A stretch of DNA of 64,000 nucleotides from Dokdonia sp. Hel_I_53 (GCF_007827465.1 NZ_VISL01000001.1:2251001-2315000); one strand, 5' to 3'. Shown: positions 1 to 8,202, counted from the first letter of the stretch. Numbers and translations: made by a program. The notes: a model not told the origin generated them from the letters alone.

Positions 1-365
1 TCTGCAGTAAGTTCAATTTCTGCAAGTATAAGTCCGTTATTTTCACCATAGAAGATATCTACTTCCCATAAATGTTTCCCTGCCGGTATCTCATAGCGTG
101 TTTTATCTATTACTCCGGGTAAGGAAAGTTTTAAAAGTTGCTCTGCTTTTGGAATTATAATTTCTTCCTCTACTTCAATACGAGACATCCCGCTACTACT
201 GGACTTTCCTTTTATAGTGAGATAACCTTTATCACCTTTAATTCGCACTCTAACGGTACGTTCTGGGTCAACGGAAAGATACCCTTGGGTAATGCGAGTA
301 GTAACCTGAGCTTCTTCTTTAAAAGCATCTGAAATCACTAAGAATTTACGTTCTATTTCCAGCAT
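1..365 (-). CDS. CYTH domain protein, C-terminus cut off by window edge
   Basis: Reading leftward from an ATG at 365 gives an open frame to the window edge, 121 residues so far. The N-terminus begins MLEIERKFLV, the ExExK signature of the CYTH superfamily (class IV adenylate cyclase, thiamine triphosphatase and inorganic tripolyphosphatase families). The following residues (VRVRIKGDKGYLTIKG and a later IEVEEEI) fit alternating strands of the CYTH tunnel with basic residues facing the triphosphate. The family hydrolyses or cyclises triphosphate substrates using divalent metal; bacterial short members are usually tripolyphosphatases of about 155 residues. The substrate cannot be told from sequence. 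It lies 23 bases downstream of the SDR-like gene on the same strand, so the two may be co-transcribed. Confidence 0.85.
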   Translation of the reverse strand, partial: MLEIERKFLVISDAFKEEAQVTTRITQGYLSVDPERTVRVRIKGDKGYLTIKGKSSSSGMSRIEVEEEIIIPKAEQLLKLSLPGVIDKTRYEIPAGKHLWEVDIFYGENNGLILAEIELTA

Positions 366-388
366 TAGTTAATTATTAATTATTGAGT

Positions 389-1066
389 TTACTTCGAGTC
401 GATTGTATACAATTTACTAAGCTCTTTAATTTCAATGTTTTCAATCTCTGAGTGATCTACTGGTTTTAAGGCAAGTTGCAGTATTGCTTTTGCAATTTCA
501 GTAGCCTGAGTAGACCTCCATTTTTTTAGCGGACCGATCAAAATCACGTCAAGAACTGACATCATCGATTTTATAATTTTTTCCCCTTTGCGCTCCTCAT
601 TCGGTCGGCCGTTTATAAATGCAGGCTTAAGTATGTAAGTGTTTTCTATACCTACTTTTAAAACATCACGTTCCATTTCTCCTTTAGTCCTTACATAAAA
701 AAATGGACTATTAGTTGAGGTACCCATTGACGAAATGACAAGGTAATTTGTAATACCTTTTTCCTTCGCAAGTTTTGCTGTGTTTACAGGAATTCCAAAA
801 TCAATCGCGTGGTATTTCTCTTTGTCTGGGGTCTGCGCTTTAGTGGTCCCTATGCAACAGAATACAACATCTCCAATAAAGTCATCTTTAAAAGTGTTCA
901 TATCGAGTAAGTCACAAATAATTTCTTCAACTTTTTCATGCGAGAATTCTGTGGGTCTTCTGGTAAAGAGTTTGACTTTTGAAAACGAAGCATCTTTGAT
1001 AAGAAGTTCCGTAAGTAGGCCTCCTGTGAGTCCAGTAGCTCCTAATACGATTGCAGTTTTTGACAT
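389..1066 (-). CDS. NAD(P)H-binding SDR-like oxidoreductase (HTATIP2-like)
   Basis: A 225-residue protein with an N-terminal Rossmann dinucleotide-binding motif (AIVLGATGLTGG, residues 5-16), a downstream CCIGTTKAQ segment and a VISSMG strand. This places it in the atypical short-chain dehydrogenase group with a NAD(P)-binding domain, close to HTATIP2/YtfG-type proteins. No classical Tyr-x3-Lys catalytic pair is obvious apart from YVRTKGEME, where Y and K are spaced like the SDR pair. Substrate unknown. It is divergent from dinB with 58 bases between starts. A -7-like TAACTTTG lies on the minus strand at 1071-1078, so close to the ATG that a transcript from it would have almost no leader; no -33 element is seen. 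Confidence 0.8.
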   Translation of the reverse strand: MSKTAIVLGATGLTGGLLTELLIKDASFSKVKLFTRRPTEFSHEKVEEIICDLLDMNTFKDDFIGDVVFCCIGTTKAQTPDKEKYHAIDFGIPVNTAKLAKEKGITNYLVISSMGTSTNSPFFYVRTKGEMERDVLKVGIENTYILKPAFINGRPNEERKGEKIIKSMMSVLDVILIGPLKKWRSTQATEIAKAILQLALKPVDHSEIENIEIKELSKLYTIDSK

Positions 1067-1124
1067 CTCTCAAAGTTACGATTTACATTGTAAAACTGTA
1101 GGTGCACTTCGTAACTTGCAAGTA

Positions 1125-2237
1125 ATGCAAGAACTTCCCATCAGAAAAATTATTCATGTAGATATGGATGCGTTTTATGCCTCTGTAGAGCAGCTTGACA
1201 ATCCTGATTTAAGGGGCAAAGCAATTGCTGTGGGTGGTGGTGGAGAACGAGGAGTGGTAAGCGCAGCAAGCTATGAAGCACGTAAATTTGGAGTGCGCAG
1301 TGCGATGGCGGGTGCGCTTGCGCGAAAGTTATGTCCTGAACTTATTTTTGTAAAAACAAATTTTGAGCGCTATCGGGAAATTTCTAACCAGATTAGAAAG
1401 GTTTTTTATGAGTTTACAGACCTTGTAGAACCTTTATCGCTAGATGAGGCCTATCTTGATGTTACCGAAAATAAAAAAGGAATGCCAAGTGCCACGGTTA
1501 TTGCCTCTTGGATACGACAACGCATCAAAGAAACTACAGGATTAAATGCCAGTGCAGGGATAAGCATTAATAAGTTTATTGCTAAAGTTGCCAGCGACAT
1601 CAATAAACCCAACGGACAAAAAACAATCCCGCCAGAAGAGGTTATTACTTTTTTAGAAGAGCTAGATATCAGAAAATTTTATGGTATCGGTAAAAAAACT
1701 GCCGAAAAAATGTACCTCCACGGGATTTTTACAGGCCTTGATTTGAAGTCAAAATCCAACGAATACTTGTCAAAAAATTTTGGAAAAAGTGGGGCGTACT
1801 ATTACAATATTGTACGTGGAATTCAACACAGTGATGTCAAGCCAAATCGCATACGCAAATCTTTAGCAGCAGAGCGTACCTTTAAAGAAAACATCACTAG
1901 CGAAGTTTTTATGCTAGAAAAGCTAGATCATATTGCAACAGAGGTAGCTCGTCGCCTTGAAAAAAGTAAAGTCGCCGGTAAAACCATTACGCTTAAAATC
2001 AAATACTCGGATTTTACCTTAAAGACACGATCAAAAACTGTAGAGCTTTACATTAGATCTAAAGAAATTATTTTTGAAACTGCAAAGGACTTACTTTATC
2101 AAGAAAAGTTAGAAAACAGCGTGAGACTTCTGGGTATATCCCTATCAAATCTTAATACAGATGATCGTAAATTAAAGGATGCTCAAAAAGCAATTGAAGA
2201 AGATAAAATTGATGTCCAAATGCGATTTGAATTTTAG
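1125..2237 (+). CDS. dinB: DNA polymerase IV (Y-family translesion polymerase)
   Basis: The protein is 370 residues from the ATG at 1125. The open frame extends upstream to 780, but that part is antisense to the SDR gene and the family motif HVDMDAFYASVEQ starts 12 residues after this ATG. Visible Y-family features are the metal-binding DMD of motif I, SLDEAYLDV (catalytic Asp-Glu of motif III), a helix-hairpin-helix region near IRKFYGIGKKTAEKM, and a C-terminal little-finger domain. It copies past damaged template bases at low fidelity. The Bacteroidota version lacks an obvious LexA box here; the only symmetric element upstream is TTTACATTGTAAA at 1082-1094. It converges on the DUF4407 gene with 4 bases between stops. 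Confidence 0.95.
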   Translation: MQELPIRKIIHVDMDAFYASVEQLDNPDLRGKAIAVGGGGERGVVSAASYEARKFGVRSAMAGALARKLCPELIFVKTNFERYREISNQIRKVFYEFTDLVEPLSLDEAYLDVTENKKGMPSATVIASWIRQRIKETTGLNASAGISINKFIAKVASDINKPNGQKTIPPEEVITFLEELDIRKFYGIGKKTAEKMYLHGIFTGLDLKSKSNEYLSKNFGKSGAYYYNIVRGIQHSDVKPNRIRKSLAAERTFKENITSEVFMLEKLDHIATEVARRLEKSKVAGKTITLKIKYSDFTLKTRSKTVELYIRSKEIIFETAKDLLYQEKLENSVRLLGISLSNLNTDDRKLKDAQKAIEEDKIDVQMRFEF

Positions 2238-2241
2238 TTAA

Positions 2242-3345
2242 TTATCCTAAAATCTTAGTTTGGCGTCTATAAAAAGCGTCCTGTTGTCTTTTTAAAATTT
2301 CTTTAGACATTTTCTTTTTATAATTATAGAGCTCTTCATCTTGAGTTATATCTGTATAAATACGATCATTTAGAATATGATCTGTTTGCGTGAGCATAGA
2401 ACGGTGAGCCGATTTTTGAGCACTCCACTCTTTAATCGTAAGCTCATGATCTGCAAGTTTGATGTCATATTCTCCCATAGGAGAGATCAATTTTGAAAAT
2501 ATAGGAGCTGTTTCTATGGCAAGAAATAATAGAAATATAAAAAACGATGGAAGCCAAGGCAAAACCTTCATCGCATCGATACGAGCCATTAATCCGTCAA
2601 AGTTATTTATTACAGGCTGGCTGTTGCTTATAGCTGCATTAAAAGCATCTTTTAACCTAGTTTTTTCCGCTTCCGCGAAAGCGATTGCATCATTATTCTT
2701 CGTTTTAAGAGCAGCAAGTTCTGCAAGAGCAGCATCGTGCTTGTCTCTTTTCTCTTTATATACCGGGCCTTTACCCAGTAATTCTGTGCCCGCAGTTCCC
2801 TCTGCCTCTGCGATATAAATATCGTACAGGTTATTCACTTCTGTTTCCTTTTGAGAAATTTCAGCTTTTAAGTTCTCAATTTGGTCGTTGAGCTTGTTAG
2901 TCTCTGGGGTGAATTGCGCGAGTATTTCCCCTTGGTTTTGAACGGTAAATTCATTTTTTTGACTTAGAATTACCCGATCTATCTCTTTTTCAAATATTTT
3001 AAGCTCTAATGGTTTTGAGATCACCACAGCAATGATTACTGCGAGAATAAGTCTTGGTACTGCCATCCCAAATTCTTTCCACCATTGGTCACGTTTCTTA
3101 AGGGTGGAAACGATAAATCGATCAAGGTTAAAAATTACAAGACCCCACAACAACCCAAAAAGAATAGCACGATATACGTTATCAAAAACTGTATATAGCG
3201 CGTATGTTGCAGCTATGGTTGCGAGTACAGCAGTAAAAAATACGGTAGCTCCTATTCCTGCATATTTAGTTTTTTCTCCACGAGAGCACGTATCAAGAAC
3301 ATCTCTGTCTGCTCCAGAACAAAGAATAAAAAAAGATTGAATCAT
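2242..3345 (-). CDS. DUF4407 domain membrane protein
   Basis: The protein is 367 residues from ATG at 3345; an in-frame TTG at 3396 would add 17 residues, but it sits inside an inverted repeat and the family begins around MIQSFFILCSGAD. Hydrophobic segments lie at roughly residues 30-55, 57-75 and 90-112, followed by a long charged coiled-coil region rich in Glu/Lys (about 130-250), then another membrane segment (WLPSFFIFLLFLAIETAPIF) and a basic C-terminal tail. This matches DUF4407, whose biochemical role is unknown. The coiled coil contains AFAEAE, encoded by one copy of the repeated palindrome at 2668-2683. It appears to be a single-gene transcript. Confidence 0.85.
   Translation of the reverse strand: MIQSFFILCSGADRDVLDTCSRGEKTKYAGIGATVFFTAVLATIAATYALYTVFDNVYRAILFGLLWGLVIFNLDRFIVSTLKKRDQWWKEFGMAVPRLILAVIIAVVISKPLELKIFEKEIDRVILSQKNEFTVQNQGEILAQFTPETNKLNDQIENLKAEISQKETEVNNLYDIYIAEAEGTAGTELLGKGPVYKEKRDKHDAALAELAALKTKNNDAIAFAEAEKTRLKDAFNAAISNSQPVINNFDGLMARIDAMKVLPWLPSFFIFLLFLAIETAPIFSKLISPMGEYDIKLADHELTIKEWSAQKSAHRSMLTQTDHILNDRIYTDITQDEELYNYKKKMSKEILKRQQDAFYRRQTKILG
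2668..2683. repeat. Repeated palindrome, copy 1 (one mismatch, in coding sequence)
   Basis: CGCTTCCGCGAAAGCG differs from the core CGCTTTCGCGAAAGCG at one base. It lies inside the DUF4407 gene and encodes part of the coiled coil. Confidence 0.85.
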
Positions 3346-3697
3346 AATGTGCCTCGTTTTAGATTTTGATGGTAAGTGTTTCTTATAGTTGGTCAACTAT
3401 AAGAACGATCAAAATTTTAAAATGTTACAGTTTTTTAATTATTTTGAAATCAAATGAATAGGATATTACTTATGGAGGGTAATTAAATACTTATTATTCT
3501 TTTCTATTTTTTTAGCTTATAATACCTCATTATTAATCGCAATAATATAATTAGAGAACAATAGATTTTATTTTGTAAGAATAATCTCGCACTTATAGTT
3601 AAAAAATCGATAAAGCACTGATTTAAACCCAAAAAAGAACATCTAGAAATATGGCTTTTACGTATCTTGTAAGAGATCCCTATTAAAAATGTATAAT
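3346..3697. other. Gene-free region between divergent DUF4407 and VGINTTTP-protein genes
   Basis: This 352-base AT-rich stretch holds the 5' ends of both neighbouring genes and the inverted repeat at 3382-3403. I see no open frame with coding character, no tRNA and no clear terminator. Confidence 0.6.
3382..3403. promoter_or_regulatory. 22-base inverted repeat upstream of DUF4407
   Basis: Perfect 10-base arms CTTATAGTTG and CAACTATAAG are separated by GT, 37 bases upstream of the DUF4407 start codon. The size and spacing fit an operator for a dimeric regulator or a leader hairpin; the regulator is not identified. Confidence 0.5.
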
Positions 3698-4495
3698 ATG
3701 AAAAATGTTTACTTCATTTTAATCTTTTTTATTTCTCAGTTTGCTGTTTCGCAAGTGGGAATTAATACAACAACGCCTATTTCACAAGCAGCCTTACAGA
3801 TCGATGGTTCTAATAGTGGTTTGTTAATTAATAGAGTAGCACTAACAGGAAAAGATGATGTCACTACGATACCTAGTTTGTCAGTCCCAGCAGATGCTGC
3901 AGCTGCAGAAGGTTTGATGGTTTATAATACTGCTACAGCTGGTACAGGAGAAAACACTGTAAAGCCTGGCTTTTATAGCTGGGACGGGACAGGGTGGTTA
4001 CGTTTTGTAGATGAAGACTCAGTAAGTCGTCATACGGGATGGGCGGTATATAATGATACGCAATTCACAAGCGCAGCTCCAGGATTTGTAGCAGCTAATA
4101 CTTCTTATTTCTTACCTAACAACGCAGGAAATAAAATTGAATCGCAATTACCCACTGATGTACCGACTTTTTATGATGAGACTACTGAAAAAATAACAGG
4201 TAGGAATGGAGATGGTTTGAATGTAGTGATAGAATTCAAATTGAGACCTTTGACAAACGGAACTGTACGAGTAAACTTAAGTATAGATATCGGAGGTGGA
4301 GTAGGGGAAATATACCCACGTAGTTTTGTACTCACTCGAGGTATTAATCAAGAGCATTTCTATTTAAGTTCATTCAATGCTTATACATTAGGTACTTGGG
4401 AAGCAAATGGAGGCTCTGTAATTATAGAAGCTACAGGTAATGTTGAGGTATATGATATTAGATATGTATTAACTAGGACGCATAAAGCAAGATAA
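3698..4495 (+). CDS. Secreted hypothetical protein with VGINTTTP N-terminal motif
   Basis: The protein is 265 residues from ATG at 3698; an in-frame ATG three codons earlier (3689) is also possible. The signal peptide is MKNVYFILIFFISQFAVSQ, cleaved after SQ. The mature start VGINTTTPISQAALQIDG is a motif common at the N-termini of secreted, repeat- or C1q-like-domain proteins of Flavobacteriia. The C-terminal part (residues about 120-265) is predicted mostly beta strands with no motif I recognise. The same N-terminal module occurs in the gene at 8203. No T9SS sorting tail is visible. Function unknown; surface or periplasmic location is inferred from the signal peptide. It is monocistronic and convergent with the MscS gene. 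Confidence 0.75.
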   Translation: MKNVYFILIFFISQFAVSQVGINTTTPISQAALQIDGSNSGLLINRVALTGKDDVTTIPSLSVPADAAAAEGLMVYNTATAGTGENTVKPGFYSWDGTGWLRFVDEDSVSRHTGWAVYNDTQFTSAAPGFVAANTSYFLPNNAGNKIESQLPTDVPTFYDETTEKITGRNGDGLNVVIEFKLRPLTNGTVRVNLSIDIGGGVGEIYPRSFVLTRGINQEHFYLSSFNAYTLGTWEANGGSVIIEATGNVEVYDIRYVLTRTHKAR

Positions 4496-4514
4496 CTCTT
4501 AGATTTTAAAGACT

Positions 4515-5783
4515 CTACTCGTTTACATTTACAAAAGAATCTTTTTGATTACTAGGTAATTCAAACAACTCAAGCTCAAAATAAGATACTGCAGCAAGAA
4601 AGTGATCAAATAAATCTGCCATAATATACTCGTAATTCTCCCAGACTTTATCTTTACTAAAGCAATATACCTCTAATGGTACTCCTTGAGCGGTAGGCGC
4701 AAGTTGACGACACATGAGTAACATTTCCTTGTTAATAGCGCTGTGATTCTCAATATAGGTTTCCATATATTTTCTAAAGACTCCTATGTTTGTCAAGTTT
4801 AATCCATTAATTTGAAGTGATCGATCTATATGATCTTGAGAATTAATTTTTTCTAATTTGTCTTCCATCGCACTTAAATAACTTGAAACCAGCCGTATGT
4901 TCTTTAATGCCTCTACGTCCTTGTCTGAAAGAAATTTAATGCTGTCTTGTTTGATCAGTAATGATCGTTTAATACGCCTCCCAGGGCTATCTGTCATACC
5001 ACGCCAGTTCTTAAATGAATCTGAGATGAGCGCATAGGTAGGAATGGTCGTAATGGTCATATCAAAATTTTGCACTTTTACAGTAGCAAGGTTAATTTCA
5101 ATAACATCTCCATCTGCCCCAAACTTATCAAAAGTAACCCAGTCACCTATACGTATCATATCGTTAATAGACACTTGAATACTAGCGACAAAACCTAAAA
5201 TGGTATCCTTGAAGATAAGCAATATAATAGCAGAGGCAGCTCCAAAGGTTCCTACAGCTTCTTTTAAAGATACTGGAGTCACAAGGCTTACGGCAAAAAA
5301 TAGCATAAAAACCCAAGCAAAGATCATAAATACCTGTATGTAACTGTCTATGGGCTTGTCTCTTAGGCCAGGTACTGTTTTAAAGTAATCTTTAAGTGTA
5401 TGTAAAAAAGCGCGTATAATACGCAGTGCAATAAAGATCCCTACCAGTGTAAACAATACCAAAAATATTCTATGCGTTTCTGGAAAATCAATTAATACTG
5501 TAGGTAAAAAAGCCAGTAGCATGTAGAGAGGGACTAAGTGTGCAACCCTACGTGGAGCTCTGTTTTTAATCAATAAGTCATCAAAATTTGTTTTGGATCG
5601 TTTAGAAATACTCGCAGCTACACGACGTAAAATATTTCTAACAATGAGATCTACGACCACAACAAGGATAAGAAGCAATATACCCAGTATGAGTGCATTT
5701 AGAAATTTTGCAGCTATTTCTGAAAGTCCCCAATTTTCAAATTGATTGAAAAAAAAATGTCCTACCGTTTGTTTATCCATCAT
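4515..5783 (-). CDS. MscS-family mechanosensitive ion channel
   Basis: A 422-residue membrane protein with an N-terminal membrane region of about five hydrophobic segments (near residues 25-48, 80-100, 105-125, 148-168 and 178-205) followed by a soluble beta-rich domain. The stretch GFVASIQVSINDMIRIGDWV matches the pore-lining helix and the start of the MscS beta domain (typically NxxxGxxIxxxxPFxxGDxI). Long members with extra N-terminal helices resemble E. coli YbdG. MscS channels open under membrane tension and release solutes on hypo-osmotic shock; specific conductance cannot be inferred. Transcribed alone, with the neighbouring M56 gene ending about 170 bases upstream of its start. Confidence 0.88.
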   Translation of the reverse strand: MMDKQTVGHFFFNQFENWGLSEIAAKFLNALILGILLLILVVVVDLIVRNILRRVAASISKRSKTNFDDLLIKNRAPRRVAHLVPLYMLLAFLPTVLIDFPETHRIFLVLFTLVGIFIALRIIRAFLHTLKDYFKTVPGLRDKPIDSYIQVFMIFAWVFMLFFAVSLVTPVSLKEAVGTFGAASAIILLIFKDTILGFVASIQVSINDMIRIGDWVTFDKFGADGDVIEINLATVKVQNFDMTITTIPTYALISDSFKNWRGMTDSPGRRIKRSLLIKQDSIKFLSDKDVEALKNIRLVSSYLSAMEDKLEKINSQDHIDRSLQINGLNLTNIGVFRKYMETYIENHSAINKEMLLMCRQLAPTAQGVPLEVYCFSKDKVWENYEYIMADLFDHFLAAVSYFELELFELPSNQKDSFVNVNE

Positions 5784-5854
5784 GGTACAAAGCTACGTAT
5801 AAGACTATAATATTTTACATTAGTACAACTTATATCTGGGTGTAATTTTTGGGG

Positions 5855-5876
5855 TTACGCTTTCGCGAAAGCGTAA
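5855..5876. repeat. Repeated palindrome, copy 2 (perfect, intergenic)
   Basis: Core CGCTTTCGCGAAAGCG at 5858-5873 with symmetry extended to 22 bases by flanking TTA and TAA. It lies between the MscS gene start and the M56 gene end, next to a terminator hairpin. Confidence 0.95.
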
Positions 5877-5877
5877 A

Positions 5878-5910
5878 AAAAAGCTACCCCTTTCACGAAA
5901 ATAGCTTTTT
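5878..5910 (-). terminator. Rho-independent terminator of the BlaI-M56 operon
   Basis: Arms AAAAAGCTA (5878-5886) and TAGCTTTTT (5902-5910) form a 9-base-pair stem. Read on the minus strand the stem runs into TTTTTTT, 44 bases after the M56 stop codon. Confidence 0.6.
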
Positions 5911-5953
5911 CTATGAGGTGTTAATGTTAATCTCTAAAGGCTCCCAGGAGTTA

Positions 5954-7618
5954 TTATGATTTAGAGATATACGTTTTAGGCGGATTACTATATGGGAGAG
6001 GTGTTTTTATTGATAGGGTTTTGTCTTTCTTAACTAATTCTAATGCGCTATCAAATGATATTTCTTCTTCATTAAATAAAAATATACTTCCAAGTTTTTT
6101 CATTTTTAACAAGTGATCTTGGATAGAGGGTGGCATTGGAGGCGGTGGCGGAGGTGGTAGTTCAGAAAGGGGTGCTGGTGGCGGTGGTGGTAGTAACTTT
6201 GCTGAGGGATTTTCTTTTACATAATTGGTTTTTTGGAATTCTTTTTCGGCCTTTTTACTGAAGGCGATACTATTTCCTTTAAACATAAATGATCTGACTG
6301 CTTCAGCATACTCTTTTGGAGACCATCCTTTAGTGATTTCATTAATTACCGCTTTCAATTTGGAAATTGGGGTAAACTTGCCATTAATCCAGATTTGATC
6401 ATTTTTAATTTCTATCACCAATGATTTTTTTCCATTTCTCTGTGCACCAGTATTGAATTGAGAGGCGTAGTTTTCATCATTGCCAGTATAAAATTCTACA
6501 CAAAAACTACTTTTAGAACTTCTTGTAAGCTCAAATAATTGTTCTATTTTCTCTTTTTTAAGACTTTCAGGATAATTTACATCTGTTTTAACGAGTGCAG
6601 AGGTAATATGCTGCTGTACTGCTAAACTATCTAAAGCCTGTTTATCCAGTTCCTTACCTTCAAAAAGAAACACTCCTGCTGTGTTGAGCTCTAGGTTTAA
6701 AACCTCGTCTAGTTCACTGGCAGATAGATCTGTAGTATTTTGAGATTGTGCTACGATTTCATTATTAAATAGGAAGAGGCATAATGCCACAAGCGGGATG
6801 ACTAATAATGTTTTAAGGATTGCTGTTTTACGATTAAATGATTTTGATAACATAACGATTCGTTTTTTGGTTAATGAATAATTGAATGGGCTTTCAAGCG
6901 AAGTGTGATGAGCACAAGATGAGTAGCTTAAAAGTAAATTTTGATATGTCGAGATTTGGGTGCCTTCATTTAAAGCCCCTTTATCTGCAAGAAATTCATG
7001 ATTGAGTTTTATGGTGTTTCTTGACAGCCATATTAATGGATTAAACCAAAATATAACTTGAATAAGTTCTATAAAAAGAATATCCCAAGAGTGTTTTTGA
7101 CGTACATGCGTTGCTTCATGAGCAAGGACCTCTTTAGGTATTTTATCCTGATGATACTCATTTTCATTAAGAAATATCCATTTAAAGAATGAATGTGGAA
7201 TCATTTTTGTTTTTAACAAAACCAGTGTAAAACCCTTTTTAGGAAGAAGGTGTGCTTTTGAAATTTTTCGCTTTAAGCGAACTAAATTAGCCGTAAATCT
7301 TACAGTAAAGAAACTAAATCCTAAAGTGTAGATTATTACTAGAGCAATCTGTGTATAATTTGTTGCTGGTGCAGCTACTGGAATTGTTTCTTTAGAAAAT
7401 TCCTCACCTGTGGATTGATAAACAATAGCTGCTTCTTCAACGGTAGTATTAGTATCATACGTAAAAGTAACAAGCGGGATAGCTGTTGCAAATCCAACAG
7501 CAAAGAGTAAATAATAGCGTTTAAAATGATGTAACAAACTATTCTCTAGTACTAATTTATAGAATAGTAAAAATACGGCCAGACAAAGTGTGCTTTTTAT
7601 AAGATAGGTTACAATCAT
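5954..7618 (-). CDS. M56 family metallopeptidase (BlaR1/MecR1-like sensor)
   Basis: A 554-residue protein with four N-terminal membrane segments (about 5-22, 35-53, 90-112 and 270-290) and a cytosolic zinc-protease domain between the third and fourth. HEATH at 167-171 is the HExxH zinc motif and NHEFLADKG (E208) supplies the third ligand. In BlaR1-type systems a membrane sensor activates this protease, which leads to cleavage of the partner repressor BlaI. The C-terminal extracytoplasmic part here is not a penicillin-binding domain: it has two STN/plug-like or unknown segments and a proline-rich stretch (about residues 478-505), so the signal is probably not a beta-lactam. The start codon overlaps the blaI-like stop by 4 bases, indicating translational coupling. 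Confidence 0.88.
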   Translation of the reverse strand: MIVTYLIKSTLCLAVFLLFYKLVLENSLLHHFKRYYLLFAVGFATAIPLVTFTYDTNTTVEEAAIVYQSTGEEFSKETIPVAAPATNYTQIALVIIYTLGFSFFTVRFTANLVRLKRKISKAHLLPKKGFTLVLLKTKMIPHSFFKWIFLNENEYHQDKIPKEVLAHEATHVRQKHSWDILFIELIQVIFWFNPLIWLSRNTIKLNHEFLADKGALNEGTQISTYQNLLLSYSSCAHHTSLESPFNYSLTKKRIVMLSKSFNRKTAILKTLLVIPLVALCLFLFNNEIVAQSQNTTDLSASELDEVLNLELNTAGVFLFEGKELDKQALDSLAVQQHITSALVKTDVNYPESLKKEKIEQLFELTRSSKSSFCVEFYTGNDENYASQFNTGAQRNGKKSLVIEIKNDQIWINGKFTPISKLKAVINEITKGWSPKEYAEAVRSFMFKGNSIAFSKKAEKEFQKTNYVKENPSAKLLPPPPPAPLSELPPPPPPPMPPSIQDHLLKMKKLGSIFLFNEEEISFDSALELVKKDKTLSIKTPLPYSNPPKTYISKS

Positions 7619-7986
7619 AATTTTTTCTTTTTAAGTTGACTGTCTATAATGGCTTTAAGGTCCTCTAATTCCTTTTTTGATAAATCTGTTTCCTGAGTAA
7701 AAAATGATGCAAACTGACCAGCACTATTATTAAAGAAGTTTTTAATGAGCCCATTGACGTGCTTAGAGAAGTAATCAGTTTTTTTAACTAAAGGAAAATA
7801 TTCTCTGGATCTGCCATATTGAATATAGTCTACAAATTGTTTATCCTGCATGCGTTTAAGTAAGGTGGCAATAGTTGTAGTTGCAGGTTTAGGTTCAGGA
7901 TAGGCATCTATGAGGTCTTTCATAAACGCTTTTTCCTTTTTCCAGAGGAGTTGCATTAATTGTTCTTCAGATGTGGAGAGCGCCAT
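7615..7986 (-). CDS. BlaI/MecI/CopY-family transcriptional repressor
   Basis: A 123-residue protein with the BlaI-type winged helix (residues about 3-75: LSTSEEQLMQLLWKKEKAF, then PKPATTTIATLLKRMQDK as the recognition helix) and a C-terminal dimerisation helix (FNNSAGQFASFF onward). These repressors bind TACAnnTGTA-type dyads as dimers and are inactivated by proteolysis triggered by the cognate M56 protein, which is encoded immediately downstream. Two TACAnnTGTA dyads and a weaker third lie just upstream of this gene, so autoregulation of the pair is likely. Confidence 0.92.
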   Translation of the reverse strand: MALSTSEEQLMQLLWKKEKAFMKDLIDAYPEPKPATTTIATLLKRMQDKQFVDYIQYGRSREYFPLVKKTDYFSKHVNGLIKNFFNNSAGQFASFFTQETDLSKKELEDLKAIIDSQLKKKKL

Positions 7987-7990
7987 TTTA

Positions 7991-8006
7991 TTCTAAAATT
8001 TTAGAG
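7991..8006. promoter_or_regulatory. Weak third BlaI-like dyad
   Basis: TTCTAAAATTTTAGAG shares the outer arms of the two stronger dyads at 8011 and 8038 but has AAAATTTT in place of TACAnnTGTA. It lies between the -7 element and the start codon, centred 20 bases from the next dyad. Confidence 0.35.
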
Positions 8007-8010
8007 TGTG

Positions 8011-8026
8011 TTCTACAAATGTAGAA
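8011..8026. promoter_or_regulatory. BlaI operator 1, overlapping the -7 element
   Basis: TTCTACAAATGTAGAA is a perfect dyad containing TACAAATGTA, the TACAnnTGTA form known for BlaI/MecI operators. Its minus-strand reading contains TACATTTG, the -7 element of the promoter. Confidence 0.75.
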
Positions 8027-8045
8027 AAACTTTTTAATTCTACAA
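8016..8045 (-). promoter_or_regulatory. Bacteroidota-type promoter of the BlaI-M56 operon
   Basis: On the minus strand TTG (8045-8043) is followed after exactly 19 bases by TACATTTG (8023-8016), matching the TTG-N17-19-TAnnTTTG consensus of Bacteroidota housekeeping sigma factor promoters. It would start transcription about 25 bases before the blaI-like start codon. Confidence 0.75.
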
Positions 8046-8053
8046 GTGTAGAG
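8038..8053. promoter_or_regulatory. BlaI operator 2, overlapping the -33 element
   Basis: TTCTACAAGTGTAGAG contains TACAAGTGTA, the same TACAnnTGTA form as operator 1, centred 27 bases away. It contains the -33 TTG on the minus strand. Confidence 0.7.
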
Positions 8054-8120
8054 TAAAAATAATTTCAAGAAAAAAATTATTTTAATCCACAAAAAAAAGC
8101 GTATTGAATAGGGTAAAAGA

Positions 8121-8162
8121 TTTGGAGTAAGTGGAAAATTTAAATTTTCCACTTACTCCAAA
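8121..8162. repeat. Perfect 42-base palindrome without spacer
   Basis: The 21-base left arm (8121-8141, beginning TTTGGAGTAAGTGG) is followed directly by its exact reverse complement (8142-8162, ending CACTTACTCCAAA). It ends 40 bases upstream of the secreted-protein gene at 8203. It could be a transcriptional hairpin or a binding site; no T-run follows it on either strand, which argues against a simple terminator. Confidence 0.8.
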
Positions 8163-8202
8163 TGAATTTTGTATATTATACCTCTCATAAATACCCCATA
8201 TT

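Noticed and set aside
780..1124. Upstream extension of the dinB reading frame
   Set aside because: It is antisense to the SDR-like gene and lacks DinB family sequence; the conserved N-terminus begins just after the ATG at 1125.
5954..7986. Classical beta-lactam resistance operon blaR1-blaI-blaZ
   Set aside because: The M56 protein has no penicillin-binding C-terminal domain and no beta-lactamase gene is adjacent, so only the signalling pair is supported.
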